DNA of 64,000 bases from Bedellia somnulentella. Taxonomy: Eukaryota > Arthropoda > Insecta > Lepidoptera > Bedelliidae. The position numbers and the translations under genes were made by a program. The stretch spans positions 868,001 through 932,000 of the forward strand of contig OY755174.1 in NCBI GenBank assembly GCA_963576735.1, read 5' to 3'. Numbering within the stretch: the first letter of the stretch is position 1; each line of letters starts with the position of its first letter. Shown here one piece after another: positions 31,244 to 42,560 of this stretch. The notes under the pieces were generated by a model. It saw only the letters and a list, made by a program, of their open reading frames with translations, was not told the DNA's origin and did not search any database.

Positions 31244-31663
31244 TGTTTATATTTATCAATAACAAGTATAGTATCGAAAAGATCCAATCTTGGTATTTCC
31301 CGTAAAATCCGACCATATTATAGCAAAAATCTACGCACGAGAGAGCAAAGGTCCAAGAATCCAATTTAAAAATTTAGATTGAGTTTGATATTTTTTCCAA
31401 CCCTTAGGTTTGACGTCCGGGGAAATTATTTTCTGGAGTTTCCCTAATTACGTTGGTGTACAAAACTCATTTTGTTAAGGGTTAATATGTTTTAAATGAC
31501 AAAATATACGGAACAATCACAAATATACGGGCGGTTATTTACATAAGTATTGTGCTCAAATAGACCTAACATTATACTGTGACTTTTCAAATAATTCTGT
31601 GGGTTTCATTTGAGGAGTCTATTATTATTTTTATTTGAAGCTTAATTGTGAATTGTGAATTTT
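31244..31663. other. Unassigned stretch
   Basis: Nothing recognised. Confidence 0.5.
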
Positions 31664-31734
31664 TCCCGTCAAGGATAGAACCTGAGACTTCTGGATTCGA
31701 AGTCAAGCGCTTAACCGTAAGACCAATGAGGCCA
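31664..31734 (-). repeat. tRNA-like sequence, pseudogene or SINE head
   Basis: On the minus strand: TGGCCTCATTGGTCTTACGG (A-box region), TTGACTTCGAATCCAGA and CAGGTTCTATCCTTGACGG (T arm). The stems are imperfect, so it is not called a functional tRNA gene. Confidence 0.5.
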
Positions 31735-31760
31735 TTGATTCCCATTATTACTTCATTTAT

Positions 31761-32013
31761 TGCTGTGTAGTGTCGGCTTAGAATAGCACTACCCCATTTC
31801 TACCGGTGGGTCTACGTAAGAGGCGACTAACGGTATTGGGGCTATTAAAGGATTTTTGGGCGATGCGGTTGGAGATCCATCACCATCAACCTTTATTTTT
31901 ACCATCTTTTCCCCAATTGTCTTTTCAAAAGTGGCCGAGGAACTTCTAGTTCCTCAGCTCTGGCTACCCCTTGAAGGGATTTACAGCCGTGAGTATATGT
32001 ATGTATGTATGTT
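31761..32013 (+). mobile_element. SINE-R full length
   Basis: TGCTGTGTAGTGTCGGCTTA to GCCGTGAGTATATGTATG. The 3' loop variant is CCCTTGAAGGG. Confidence 0.94.
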
Positions 32014-32034
32014 AATGTTATATTATCGTCAATA

Positions 32035-32270
32035 AATACGATCCCGACAAATCTCTCTGCTTCCCTCACATTCTTAATTTTTTATACATTCCTTTTAGTC
32101 AAAAAAACTTATTTAATTTGGTGTTTGAACCTCTATTGACTATACCATCCATTATAGCTCTATAAATAATTTTCACCACTTAACTTTCATTCATCCGACA
32201 GCTCCTATAGTTTAAACGCTACACGTCATTCTCTACGCCACATTGCTCATAAATCACCCGTACACATAGT
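32035..32270 (-). mobile_element. RTE-type LINE 3' region, old
   Basis: ACGATCCCGACAAATCTCTC, then AATTTGGTGTTTGAACC and CCATTATAGCTCTATAAATA follow the RTE C-terminal region in order but with many changes. The very 3' end is missing. Confidence 0.7.
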
Positions 32271-32842
32271 TTTTTTTTATAATAAAACTCATAATTCCCA
32301 CCACAGCCGTTCTACAACCAGCAAATAGGTAGTAACAAGCGAAAATCGTCCAAATTGCAGTTTCCCGGTTATTCGAATGCCACAGCTTTTCCTCAGACGA
32401 ACATTTTTCTTCATTCCGCGTCCCACTCAATCGTTTCCAAGCGACAACAAGAGAGTTTACTTCATTAGGTTTTTTCTTTTCGCGTTTCACTGTTTTTCCT
32501 TATTCTCTGTAGGGCAAAATTGCTGGCAATAAATTTATATTGCATTTTTTATTTTAATATTTCTTGTGCCGCAATTGATGGCGTACTGAGCGATATAATG
32601 CAATATGGCATTGTTTTATGTCTTCATACAACATTTTGACTTTACTTGCTTTTTTTTTATTTAAATTGATTTTTTACTGTCCAAATTGAATTCTGTTTGA
32701 AAGTTTTCAACACATTTGTAACTTCGCGTGGTCTATGAAACATGTTTCATGGAATAATACTTATTCAGGAGATTAAATATTCGTTAAATATGTATATTAT
32801 TTTGTATAATTTATATTTATGATATTATTTATTATTTAAATT
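32271..32842. other. Unassigned stretch
   Basis: Nothing recognised. Confidence 0.5.
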
Positions 32843-33020
32843 AAATAAGTTAGTTTTAAAGTAAGCTTGTTTTGTGCATCTACCTAGATAACTAATTTAC
32901 CGAACTCACCTTCCAAAGGTTGTCTGGAAGAGATCGCTTTTAGCGATAAGACCGCCAATTGTACCTCACTGTAAACTGTATGATAATTTCAATAAAGAGT
33001 TATTCTAATCTATTCTAAAT
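32843..33020 (+). mobile_element. LINE 3' end with (TATTC)n-type tail
   Basis: AGTTAGTTTTAAAGTAAGCT, GAAGAGATCGCTTTTAGCGA, TAAGACCGCCAATTGTACC and AATAAAGAGTTATTCTAATC. It matches the copies at 57.82 kb and, inverted, 13.61 kb. GATCGCTTTTAGCGATA is a small hairpin. Confidence 0.8.
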
Positions 33021-33044
33021 ATTATAATACAAATACAACAAAAA

Positions 33045-33318
33045 TTTTGCTGTGTAGTGTCGGCTTAGAATTACACTACCCCATTTCTTCCGGTGGGTGT
33101 ACGTAAGAGGCGACTAACGGTATTGGGGATTTTAAGGGATTTTGGGCGATGCGGTTGGAGACCCATCACCAATAACCTTTATTTTGCCATCTTTTCCCCA
33201 CTCAACTTTCCAAAAGGGGCTGAGGAACTTCTAGTTCCTTAGCTCTGGCTACCCTTTCTAGGGATTTATAGCCGTGAGTATATGTATGTATGTATGTATG
33301 TATATGTATGTATGTATG
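33045..33318 (+). mobile_element. SINE-R full length with 11-bp TSD
   Basis: TACAACAAAAA flanks it at 33034-33044 and 33319-33329. The TATG tail is unusually long, about nine units with one TATA interruption. Confidence 0.95.
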
Positions 33319-33334
33319 TACAACAAAAACTATG

Positions 33335-33485
33335 CTGTTTATGCTGTAACACTAGCCCATGTCTTCCCGCTGCTGTCATAAAAAAAGATTTACAGGTTCA
33401 CTATATTTTCTCCCGTTTAACTTACAAAAGTGGCTGAAAATTTTCTAATTCCGCAGCTCTGGATATCCCTTTTAGGGTTTCAAGC
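33335..33485 (+). mobile_element. SINE-R fragment, old
   Basis: Diverged, with the middle deleted: AAAAGTGGCTGAAAATTTTC and CGCAGCTCTGGATATCCCTT remain. Confidence 0.65.
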
Positions 33486-33861
33486 TTAGATATGATATTT
33501 GAAAGAAAATTAAAAATCAAAAAAGACGTTTTCCTTACAAAACAGTAGTTGAATGTAGGTGGTATCAAGTTCGGAAGTGTGGAGACAGTAATGAAGGAGA
33601 TTCCTCACATTCCGAGCTCTGAAGACTGCAGGTACGTTTATTGGATTTCACTTTGATACTTGACTTCCAACTTTTGGCTGCTATTACACTTTGCTCGTCG
33701 CTTCCCTGTTACCTTGCGATTCTTTAACTTGGGACTCTTTGGAATAATGGAATGCTGATTTTTACGGACTCATTCGAATATGAATTTGTTTGAAAGTAGG
33801 CGCTGTTTAATAATGTTTAGTTTGGATTGATGACTTACAATAACATAAAAGTAACTTATAA
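33486..33861. other. Unassigned stretch
   Basis: Nothing certain. A weak SINE-R-like 'ATTCCGAGCTCTGAAG' occurs near 33610. Confidence 0.4.
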
Positions 33862-34131
33862 CGTATGTATTTTCAACGTTATATTTCCCTTGAAGGGGTA
33901 ACCAGAGCTAAGGAATTATAAATTCCTCAGCCACTCTATATTTATCTAATTTTTCAGTCACTCTTTTGGAATTTGAGTGGGAAAAAGATGGTAAAAATAA
34001 AGGTTTTTGGTGATGGGTCTCAAACCGCATCGCCCAAAAATCCAATAACAAGCCTTAATACCCTTAGTCGCCTCTTACGACACCCGTGGGTAGAAAGGGA
34101 TAGCGACATTCTAATCCGGCACCACATGGCA
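33862..34131 (-). mobile_element. SINE-R subtype B, rearranged
   Basis: CCCTTGAAGGGGTAACCAGA to CTAATCCGGCACCACATGG. About 30 bp of extra sequence at about 33938-33967 separates two versions of the 'CAGCCACT / CAGTCACT' block. Confidence 0.88.
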
Positions 34132-34357
34132 TGTTCAGTATATATAATTCAATAAGATTTGTAACATTTATATTTAAACAGGAAAGTAATATTAACTAGG
34201 GTGGGCAATTATTTAGTTTTTAAACAAGAATGAAATGTTAAGAAAAACTATAATTCAATTTCATAAAAGTCTCATACGTTCACGTCATACATTTCCATCA
34301 GTGCAGACAGATACTAACAAAACTGCCTAATTTTCGACAAAGGCAGTAATAAACGAT

Positions 34358-34495
34358 CGCCCGATTTTTGAATTGAGTATTCCAGCTGAGAACAACTTAA
34401 GTATCGTTCTATCGCATTGAAATCTTAACAACTGAATGAGACAAAAAGATACTTAAGTCGTTCTCAGCTTGAATTCTCAATTCAGAAATCGGGCG
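34358..34495. mobile_element. MITE-B copy 1, near-palindrome (138 bp)
   Basis: The left arm (CGCCCGATTTTTGAATTGAG ... ACTTAAGTATCGTT) is the inverse of the right arm (GATACTTAAGTCGTTCTCAG ... CAGAAATCGGGCG), with about 50 bp per arm. The loop contains CGCATTGAAATCTTAACAAC. A second copy lies at 56920. Confidence 0.9.
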
Positions 34496-35210
34496 TAAGT
34501 CTTAATCACACAGATAATAATAAATGTGTTCTGTTTTCATAAAAACAAACAATATTAAAATCCGCATATTAAAATACACAACCTGCTCATTTTAAAATCT
34601 TGCATTTCGCATAACGTTACTTTGTGTTTTTAAACCGAATTATGTTAAAACGACCGCTGTTTTAAAACAAGGCTTCATAACCGTTGCGAGAATGTAATTG
34701 TTGTAAAAACAGCTGCAAAGGGGAACGGTAAAAAATTATCTAAAACATGGAATCCTCTAGAGAGCACAATATTTTCCACTAAACACCTAGCAACAGAAGA
34801 AGTTCATCTATCTCTGTTATTCAGAATAAGATAGAGTGAGATGGATGATATTTAAAGGAAGTTTACTTTATAGTGACAGAGAAAAGAGCTTGAAGTGAGA
34901 AAATACTCGCTATTTCGCGTCACTAACCGCATTTAATCACAGCGCCCGCTCTAAGTGTAGCCGGCGTTTGTTTTCTTTGAACTGAGAATTTAACAGTAAA
35001 TTCCACGCCAACACTATTATATTTCTGCTTAAATTAATTTAGTGATCATATTATTTTGTTCATTTAGAATTCACAGGCTTCGTTTAGAAATAGTTGTAAC
35101 AAAAATAGAAGTCCAAAGTGAAGCCTGGAAAGTACAAAGTGATGAACAATAGACTCTTCCAACGATAAAAATATCCACATATTTTATAAGTTAGTTAAAA
35201 AGGAAAGTTT
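34496..35210. other. Unassigned stretch
   Basis: Includes a GC-richer patch at 34915-34975 (CACAGCGCCCGCTC). No gene or repeat recognised. Confidence 0.45.
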
Positions 35211-35464
35211 TGCCGTGTAGTGCCGGCTTAGAATGTCGCTACCCCTTTCTACCCACGGGTGTCGTAAGAGGCGACTAAGGGTATTGGGGCTTTTTATTGG
35301 ATTTTTGGGCGATGCGGTTGGAGACCCATCACCAAAAACCTTTATTCTTACCATCTTTTCCCCACTCAACTTCTAAAAGTGGCTGAGGTATTTATAATTC
35401 CTTAGCTCTGGTTACCCCTTCTAGGGAAATATAGCCGTGAGTATATGTATGTATGTATGTATGT
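35211..35464 (+). mobile_element. SINE-R full length, mixed subtype
   Basis: The 5' half is subtype B (TGCCGGCTTAGAATGTCGCT) while the 3' loop is the young CCCCTTCTAGGGA, so it may be a recombinant. The flanks TTAAAAAGGAAAG and ATAAAAGGAAATT are a probable TSD. Confidence 0.94.
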
Positions 35465-35986
35465 TATAAAAGGAAATTTAATAATTATTTCCTAAATATG
35501 TTTCGTGTGTGAGTCACACTCGATCAAAATATACTACTTTTTAAAACCAAACAGAACAGAGCGGGTGTTTCTGCCACAGGTTATAAATATTTACTATTAT
35601 AAGTGCCCAAACACTGTAACCTAATTTATATAAGAAAAAAAAATAACTTTGAATTTTGAAATAAAGAAAAAATCATTGGCATACAATCTCAGCAACAAAC
35701 AACACAGACACCCAACAAAGATAGATACATAGTTGAGCGAGTGTCTGCGGCGTGGCGGAGACGCGGTGGCAGACCGCAACCACCTATTGATGGGTGGCCG
35801 AGTGCGGATACAATGGTGCCCGATATATTGCTGGGAACCTTTATTTAGACAGATTGATTATTTTTGAGAGGGATTTTTTAATGTAGTTCCATTGGCAAAA
35901 TGTCGTGCTTTTGAATTGAAGTAAATATGCATAATTCATTTAACACAACAGACTCAGACACTTACACCATACTACTGTGTTTTTGT
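35465..35986. other. Unassigned stretch with a GC-rich patch
   Basis: 35730-35830 is GC-rich (GTCTGCGGCGTGGCGGAGAC, GGGTGGCCGAGTGCGG). Unidentified. Confidence 0.4.
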
Positions 35987-36126
35987 ACTTACATACATAC
36001 ATACATAATACGCCATTAGTTCCCATTGGGGTAGGCAGAGACTATCGATCGCAACTTTATACGATCCTTACAAACCTCTCTAGCTTCGTTTACATCCATC
36101 AATCTTTTCATACATGCTCTTTTATA
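35987..36126 (-). mobile_element. RTE-type LINE 3' end
   Basis: The CATA tail, CCCATTGGGGTAGGCAGAGA and CTTCGTTTACATCCATCAAT. It stops at ATGCTCTTTTAT. ACTTACA on both sides is a possible short TSD. Confidence 0.88.
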
Positions 36127-36929
36127 ATAACTTACAAAACTTTCATTTCTGTTACTGAACTTTGACAAAACCTCAATGTATTGTAGGATGTAGTTTTAGA
36201 AAACATATGCGGCACACGAAGTTTCGAATGTGACATCAAAAAGTTGAAAAAAAATGCTGTGTGGTAATGAAATAGAACTTATCTTCCCGAATGTTTCTTA
36301 CGAGGTGGCTAAGGTTAAGGTAATTAAAATGAATATTGGGCAGTAAGGTTGGAAAGCATCACGATAATCTTTTCACATCTCAACTGATAAAAATTACTCA
36401 GAAAACTGCGATGACAAAGCTCGTAAGAACATAGTCATAGTAAAGGCTAGTTACCTTTTAATTTCGTCGCCAATTTCACAGTGGCCATGTAGCATCAACG
36501 CCCCACAGAGTTTCAGCCAGACAGACTATTTTCCAATCACGCCAATATCCCTAAACTAATAAACAAACATAATTAAAAATGCACCCACATCATTTTCCCG
36601 AGGCGTCCCTATTCTGTAAACGTCAAACCGCTTTCCAGTGACTTGACGCCAATCACGGTGCAGGCGACACAGAATACAGGCTTGCAGACGGATTAATTGA
36701 ATAAATTTGCATTTCATTCGAGTTACATTTCCATTTGTTTCGAATTACCGACGTGAGGGCGGCGGCTTGCGAATTTTACGTGCGATTAGCTCGAGGTGTA
36801 AATGCGATAATGGCGGTTTGTTATCAAGAATACAGCTTTTTGTACTTTTTTCGTGAAAATGTTTCATTTGACTTAATGATAATTTGTGTTACGTTTGAAA
36901 AGTCTTATAGGATTTTATTTTGCGTTTCT
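36127..36929. other. Unassigned stretch, possibly conserved non-coding
   Basis: 36590-36830 is CpG-richer than its surroundings and holds AATTGAATAAATTTGCATTT and ACGTGAGGGCGGCGGCTTGC. Open frames here lack recognisable motifs. Confidence 0.35.
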
Positions 36930-37076
36930 CTTTTGGACAATGCGGTTGAAAACTTATTACAAAAAACCTTTGTTTTACTTTCTAATATCCACACAACTTG
37001 TAAAAGCGGCTGAGGATTTTTATATTCCGAAGTTTTGGCTTCCCCTTCTATTGATTTATAGCCTTGAATATGTATG
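36930..37076 (+). mobile_element. SINE-R fragment, old
   Basis: GACAATGCGGTTGAAAAC, AAAGCGGCTGAGGATTTTTA and TTGATTTATAGCCTTGAATA. Confidence 0.65.
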
Positions 37077-37078
37077 TT

Positions 37079-37162
37079 GTCAGGATCGAGGCGTTCGATA
37101 GTCTCTGAATACCCAATGGGTACTGATGCCGTGAAAATATGAATGTATGTAGGTATGTGTTG
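37079..37162 (+). mobile_element. RTE-type LINE 3' end, short
   Basis: GTCAGGATCGAGGCGTTCGA, ATACCCAATGGGTACTGATG and a GTATGTAGGTATG tail. Confidence 0.75.
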
Positions 37163-37189
37163 TTATTAATTAGGTCATGTGTGAAAAAT

Positions 37190-37436
37190 TGCTGTGTAGT
37201 GTCGGCTTAGAATAGCACTACCCCATTTCTGCCGGTGGGTGTACGTAAGAGGCGACTAACGGTATTGGGGCTTTTAAGAGACTTTTGGGCGATGCGGTTG
37301 GAGACCCATCACCAATAACCTTTATTTTACCAACTTTACCCCACGCAGCTTTCCAAAAGTGGCTGAGGAGTTTCTAATTCCTTAGCTCTGGCTACCCCTT
37401 CTAGCGATTCACAGCCGTGAGTATATGTATGTATGT
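37190..37436 (+). mobile_element. SINE-R full length
   Basis: GCTGTGTAGTGTCGGCTTAG to GCCGTGAGTATATGTATG. The flanks GTGTGAAAAAT and GTGTAAAAAT suggest a TSD with one indel. Confidence 0.94.
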
Positions 37437-37502
37437 GTAAAAATGTATTTCATTTCATATGAATTGTATGAAAAAAAAACATCGATGATACAATGCAATT
37501 AA

Positions 37503-37706
37503 ACATACCAGTATATTCACGGCTACTAATTCTCAAAAGCGCATATTAAGCTTCTGGTGTACAAATGTTTTAGCCACTTTTGGAAGTTCAGTTGGAATAT
37601 GATTGTAAAATTAATGTTGATCAAATAAATAAATCTAAGTCGTCTCTTACAAACTCCTATGGAAATAAATGGGCTAGTGCTAATCTAACCCAACACTACA
37701 TAGCCA
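37503..37706 (-). mobile_element. SINE-R copy, old
   Basis: TTCACGGCTACTAATTC, TTTAGCCACTTTTGGAAGTT and AACCCAACACTACATAGCC. The middle is deleted. Confidence 0.75.
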
Positions 37707-37956
37707 TTTTTTAATATATATATATGTGCAGTTTTATGACAAAAGAGTGTGTTTCAGAATGTTTATGTAGGTTCATACAGAAATGGTAACAAAGAATCTT
37801 ATTACTGAGTGTATGACAATGTATGGCTGTCCGTCTGTCACCAGGCTCCATCTATCTAATACTTTCACAGAATCTAGATGACATAATTATTTTGGCAACA
37901 ACAAATGCACATATATTTTTATTAATAAATAGCATCGGGTAAACGATTGACATGTT

Positions 37957-38047
37957 CACATACATACATACATACGTACGTACTCACTACTCACGTCGTT
38001 AATTCCCATTGGGGTAGGCAGGAACTATCGATCGCCACTTCGTTCGA
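37957..38047 (-). mobile_element. RTE-type LINE 3' end, short
   Basis: The CATA/CGTA tail and TTCCCATTGGGGTAGGCAGG, ending at CACTTCGTTCGATCC. Confidence 0.85.
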
Positions 38048-39397
38048 TCCACTTAACGAAGTATTATGTTCACATTTAACTTCTTTCCATAGATAATGGT
38101 GTAAAAGTTTTGTCAGAGTCTGCCTCGCGCTTGGCTGTTTTTATTGTTATATGTTCAAAGCATTATCCGTCACAAAAATAAAAAAAACAATTACAAGCAG
38201 AATTCTAATTAATATCCAGCTGCTACTCATAGAAACCGCTTTGACGACAAAACTCATTATACGTCGGACAGAAAACCTCATTACTTCGAACAGACAGTGG
38301 CTTTCCGAAACAAAGTATGGACGTACTGACATGTCCAATAGTTTGTAATTCCACAGCAATAGGATTTTCAGACACACGAGGAAAATATTAGTCTCTCCTT
38401 GTTGTTTCATATAAGCTTTCATTAGTTCAGGATTTAGGAATGTTGTGGAGGTTTAAAAACTGATTGCTTTCAGGATTTTATTTTATAATAAGACGACCGA
38501 GTAAATTCATACATAGTTTAATAATGTTTGATTAAACTAGATATGATACGTTAAGGACCGTTGTGGAAATAAACTTATTCTAACCACTGCCTACCCAATT
38601 ATTATCAAATCAACAACACAATTATATCACGATATTCTAATAAGTAAAGCTACATACCTTTTCTTGACCCCCGATTTTCTTTAACCCGGCCGATTTTCAG
38701 CCAATTTCGGCCCTCCAAAGTGTTCCCTCATCAATAATAAAATATTTTCCTTTCCCTCTGATTCAATTAGTACCGTAATGCACCTCTAATGCTCGGCCGC
38801 AGGGAAAAATCTCCAAGAGTTACCATAAACGATTTAGGGGAATCCCTACAAAATGAAATCCTGGGTAAGGGTGGTTCTCCAACAGTACATTATTAAGAAA
38901 AACGTGTTGGTGAAGTGATTTTTATCAATTTAACTTATTGGTTGTTTTATGGTTAAAACAAATATTTTCAAGTTTTCATATTTTTTTTATTTTTTTTTTA
39001 ATATATTTATAGTTGTATTTTTCCATATAATAGTTTGTAATCACTCACACACATCACTCACAATCAGTTTTCATTGGTTTATAATAAAAAATAAAGTTTG
39101 AAATAGCTCGATTCGGCCACTGATCATTGTTTGCACTTAGATATAATATATACACTTACCTTCACCTTTTAAGTATATAATAAAAATAAAAAAGTCCTTG
39201 TTTCTTAAAAATTCCAAAAAGAATATGTAAAACTAAATATAACATTAAATTCTTACGTGAAAATTTTAGTTTATAACAGTACATTCTGGCATAAGTATTA
39301 TATGATAGCCATGACGGAGGTAAGGGTATTTTAAACTATCTTCTCTTTTAGGCACTCTTGTGGTAAAAAATGTCACGTATGAAAATTCTGCTTAAAT
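38048..39397. other. Unassigned stretch (1.35 kb)
   Basis: No repeat recognised. The part at 38680-38880 is GC-richer and looks single-copy (CCCGGCCGATTTTCAGCC). Open frames on both strands lack motifs. Confidence 0.4.
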
Positions 39398-39400
39398 TAA

Positions 39401-41426
39401 TAGTCCGGTCGACAGGTGGTTTCAGATAGAAAAAGGTCGGAATTTAATGAAACTTGGATATGTTGTTCAGGGATGGTTAATTAACATTTTGTCAAGTTTT
39501 GGACCTCGAGGACCCTGTGCAAAAAGAGGAGGGGGGGAAGAACTGTAAAAATCTCGACCTTTCGTCAGTTTTTCGTTAAATACCTTTTTTCCTTACATCC
39601 TACAACAAAAGCGTTCAGAAACATTTTGTAGTAGGCAAAATTATCTACAATTTAAGTGCTCACATATGTCTGTATGTCAATTCCTTAATGAGATATGGCG
39701 CTTCGCAGAAAATATTTCTTTCCGAAATTCAGTAAAAATACCTTAAAAAAAGCAGAAACCAACCTTATTTCTTATTTTAATAATGATTATTTTTGTTATT
39801 ATGGTCTGTAATTTTGAACCCCCCCAATCCCCCCTCCTTTCCCCACCTAACCCCAATTCTCAAAAGCTTATTTTCTACTGTAATTTCATACCAACCATAT
39901 ATCATGTCGGTAATATTGGTATTGACATTAGTTACTTTTTAGACCGATATTCCCTCTCCCTCTCCTTCCCTCCACTACATTATTGTTCCAGGGTAGGTAA
40001 AAAAAGAAGTAGTCCTTTCGTAAAAAAAATTAATGGTATTAACAAAATTAAAGTTTTGACAAAGTATACACTAGAGGCAACAGAGATATTGTTGAAAGGT
40101 CTCTCATACATAGTAGGTACGCATTTGTACTCATTACAGTTCCTGTCGAGATTTTTTAGCCGTTGTTGGTTCTGCTTCTAATTACTCGTCGCCCTCCTGC
40201 ACAATCAGGCTGTTAAGGACGTCCTCGCCGTCGTCGTATTCGTCGATTATGTCTGACGAGTCCTCCTCGTTCAAATCAGTTGCAGGGACGTTTTTGCAGG
40301 AGTGGCCTGTGCAGTACTTGCTCATAGCTGAGCATCTAAGACCTGCTTTCTTGCAGCTGCAAGCTCCGGTGCTACAGCCTTTGCTGCACTTGCAGAAAAC
40401 AATTTGGAGGATCTTATCTGGTGCAGCATTTTTCGTTGTGGGGATTGGAAGTACCCCTAGCGTGGTTAGGCTCCAGCCCCAAACTGATGGGCGAAGTTCA
40501 TTACCTAACCACGCTTGTCTTGTACTTGCTGGTAAGTGCGGAAGGAGTGGTAATTGGCAGCGTCCCTTGTCCGTGGTAGGCGGGCTAGTTCCAATTTAGC
40601 CTTAAAATCGGTACCGCAAGTTGTCAAGGTTGTCATTGTCTATATTGCCTCCATAAACTACTACCAGGAACTTTTCTCCAGCGTCCTTGATTTTCTGAGG
40701 AGTAGCGTTTGATGTAAGAAACAAAGCCACTACTGCAGAGAGGGCGGTATTCTTCATATAGGTGCTGCAAATTTTGTTCTTCCCCAATCCATACACGTGC
40801 TGACGTGGTATCACACCCACTCACTGCGTGGAGGAAAAGTATATCTTTGGGAGGAAAGGAACAGGAACTTGGTGAGTAGAGGACACTAGGACCACCACCT
40901 CTTCCACTTTTCTGAAGATAGATGATCTTTATGGACATACCCAATGCTGTCAACAGAATAGGTATGTCCACATCTTCAACAATAATAATGACGCTGTCGA
41001 ATTCGCTAGCTTTGGATATGGCGGTGTTGACGATCAACACGTCGGCGTCTTCATGTGGTTGCTTCACTTCGATGCTAGCTCACGCTGAATTTCGGAAAAA
41101 AATATTTTCTGCGAAGCGCCATATCTCAGTAAGGAATTGACATGCAGACATATATGAGTACTCAAATTGTAGGTAATTTCACGTACTACAAAATGTTTTT
41201 GAACGCTTTTATCGTAGGATGTAAGGAAAAAAGGTAATTGACGAAAAACTGACGAAATGTCGAGATTTTTGCAGTTCTTCCCCCCCTCCTCTTTTTGCAC
41301 AGGGTCCTCGAGGTCCAAAACTTGAAAAAATGTTAATTAACCATCCCTGAACAACATCTCCAAGTTTCATTAAATTCCGACCTTTTTCTACCCAACTCCA
41401 CTTCTTGCGACTTGTCGACCGGACTA
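39401..41426 (-). mobile_element. DNA transposon-like element with ~330-bp inverted repeats
   Basis: The left arm 39401-39731 and right arm 41085-41426 are inverted copies at roughly 90% by eye. Shared blocks include TAGTCCGGTCGACA at the tip, ATTTAATGAAACTTGGA, CCTCGAGGACCCTGTGCAAA and TATGGCGCTTCGCAGAAAAT. Outside the tips TAA occurs on both sides (39398-39400 and 41427-41429); TA or AT would fit as well. Between the arms lies a minus-strand broken gene. Superfamily not assigned. Confidence 0.88.
40180..41067 (-). pseudogene. PIN-like, Cys-rich-tailed transposon protein, C-terminal part, broken
   Basis: The first frame (41067-40820) has SEFDSVIIIVEDVDIPILLT, then KDILFLHAVSGCDTTSARVW. Asp-rich 'EDxD' and 'GCDTTS' blocks like these occur in uncharacterised transposon proteins, and I infer a PIN/FEN-like nuclease fold from them. 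A frameshift near 40800 moves to NATPQKIKDAGEKFLVVVYG, a stop follows near 40602, and a third open segment gives RQAWLGNELRPSVWGWSL, LPIPTTKNAAPDKILQIV, the Cys-rich FCKCSKGCSTGACSCKKAGL and RCSAMSKYCTGHSCKN, and an acidic C-terminus ending at about 40180. The N-terminal half is absent because the right inverted repeat starts just upstream. This is an internally deleted, dead copy. Confidence 0.7.
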
Positions 41427-41429
41427 TAA

Positions 41430-42145
41430 GGTACGATAATACTTAAATTAAGCAAACATTGTATATGTTGACTGATATATGCCAAAAAGAACAATTAACT
41501 CCATCAATTTATTTTGTAAGTAACCTCTTTATTGATTGATGGCAAAACTTTTTATAAATAAATAGATAACATTTTAAGACAGAATATTTTTTTATTTCAG
41601 TATCAAAACAGTTCAGCCCGCTGAACCAATACTGCAGAAGGAGGCGAGGGAAGGTTAACTTAATGAGGTTATAATAAATCGGTGCCTTCCGAATATTGAT
41701 TAGCCACTAGTATGGGTGATCTCTTTGAATAAAAGCTTTTGTATGTCTGTGATTTGCGTTAATGTTAGTAGGTTGGTAGGGTAGGGTAGGTTAGGTAGTT
41801 TGCGAATATGTTAGATCTGTTTAGCTACCTAATAGACCGCTGTTTTTATTCAGTAAAGGATTTATTCTTATTCTAATTTGTATTTTCTTATAACTTGAAA
41901 TTTAGTTATTTTGGAATTTAATAATAATTTGTAATTCTGACTGAAATTCTGTAACCAACAACTTTTTTGAACCTGTATTTACTGAAGAAATAAATCATTT
42001 CATTTCATATCATTGACTTAAATGCAATTACCAGCAACATTTTAAATGTCCTGGAAGAGATAAGACCCCTTAAAAAGAAATGGCTATGTGTACATTTGTA
42101 ATTTAGTATAGTTTTGTTTCTGTGTATTCTTTCCATCAATGAGTT
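41430..42145. other. Unassigned stretch
   Basis: A GGTAGGGTAGGGTAGGTTAGG run lies near 41774. Nothing else recognised. Confidence 0.45.
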
Positions 42146-42228
42146 ACATACATACATACATATACTGACGATTATACATCCCCAGAAGGGGTAGCCAGAG
42201 CTAAGAAATTAGAAATTCCTCAGCCACA
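42146..42228 (-). mobile_element. SINE-R, 5'-truncated
   Basis: Only the 3' 83 bp: CATA tail, ACTGACGATTATACATCCCC and TTCCTCAGCCACATC. The flanks ATCAATGAG and ATCAAAGAA resemble a decayed TSD. Confidence 0.88.
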
Positions 42229-42560
42229 TCAAAGAATTTTATTTTGTAATACAAATCAGGCCCAAAAATATATTTTAAAAATGCCATAGACAATTTTCAG
42301 AGAGAGGGACGATAAAATTAATATTTTTGATATATTTCAGTTGCACTTTTTAAAATATCTTGCTGATGACCTAGTAATATACTGCCTAGCATTTAGCAAA
42401 TCATGTGGTGAAAAATTACTAATAGAAAAACAGTTGACTAGCTCGTATAGTTGTGATCAGTAATTCGCACTGTACATAATAAGTTTTGGTCGTAGGTTTG
42501 CGATGACTTTAAATTTTGGTAAAGTAATGGGATACCGAAAGATGTGGAGATTTTTGAGAG
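42229..42560. other. Unassigned stretch
   Basis: Nothing recognised. Confidence 0.5.

Noticed and set aside
33241..33330. Telomere- or satellite-like TATG array
   Set aside because: The TATG runs are always the 3' tails of SINE-R or RTE copies.
40249..40599. 116-codon plus-strand open frame
   Set aside because: It is antisense to the Cys-rich transposon protein, whose motifs on the minus strand are clear. The plus frame has no recognisable motif.
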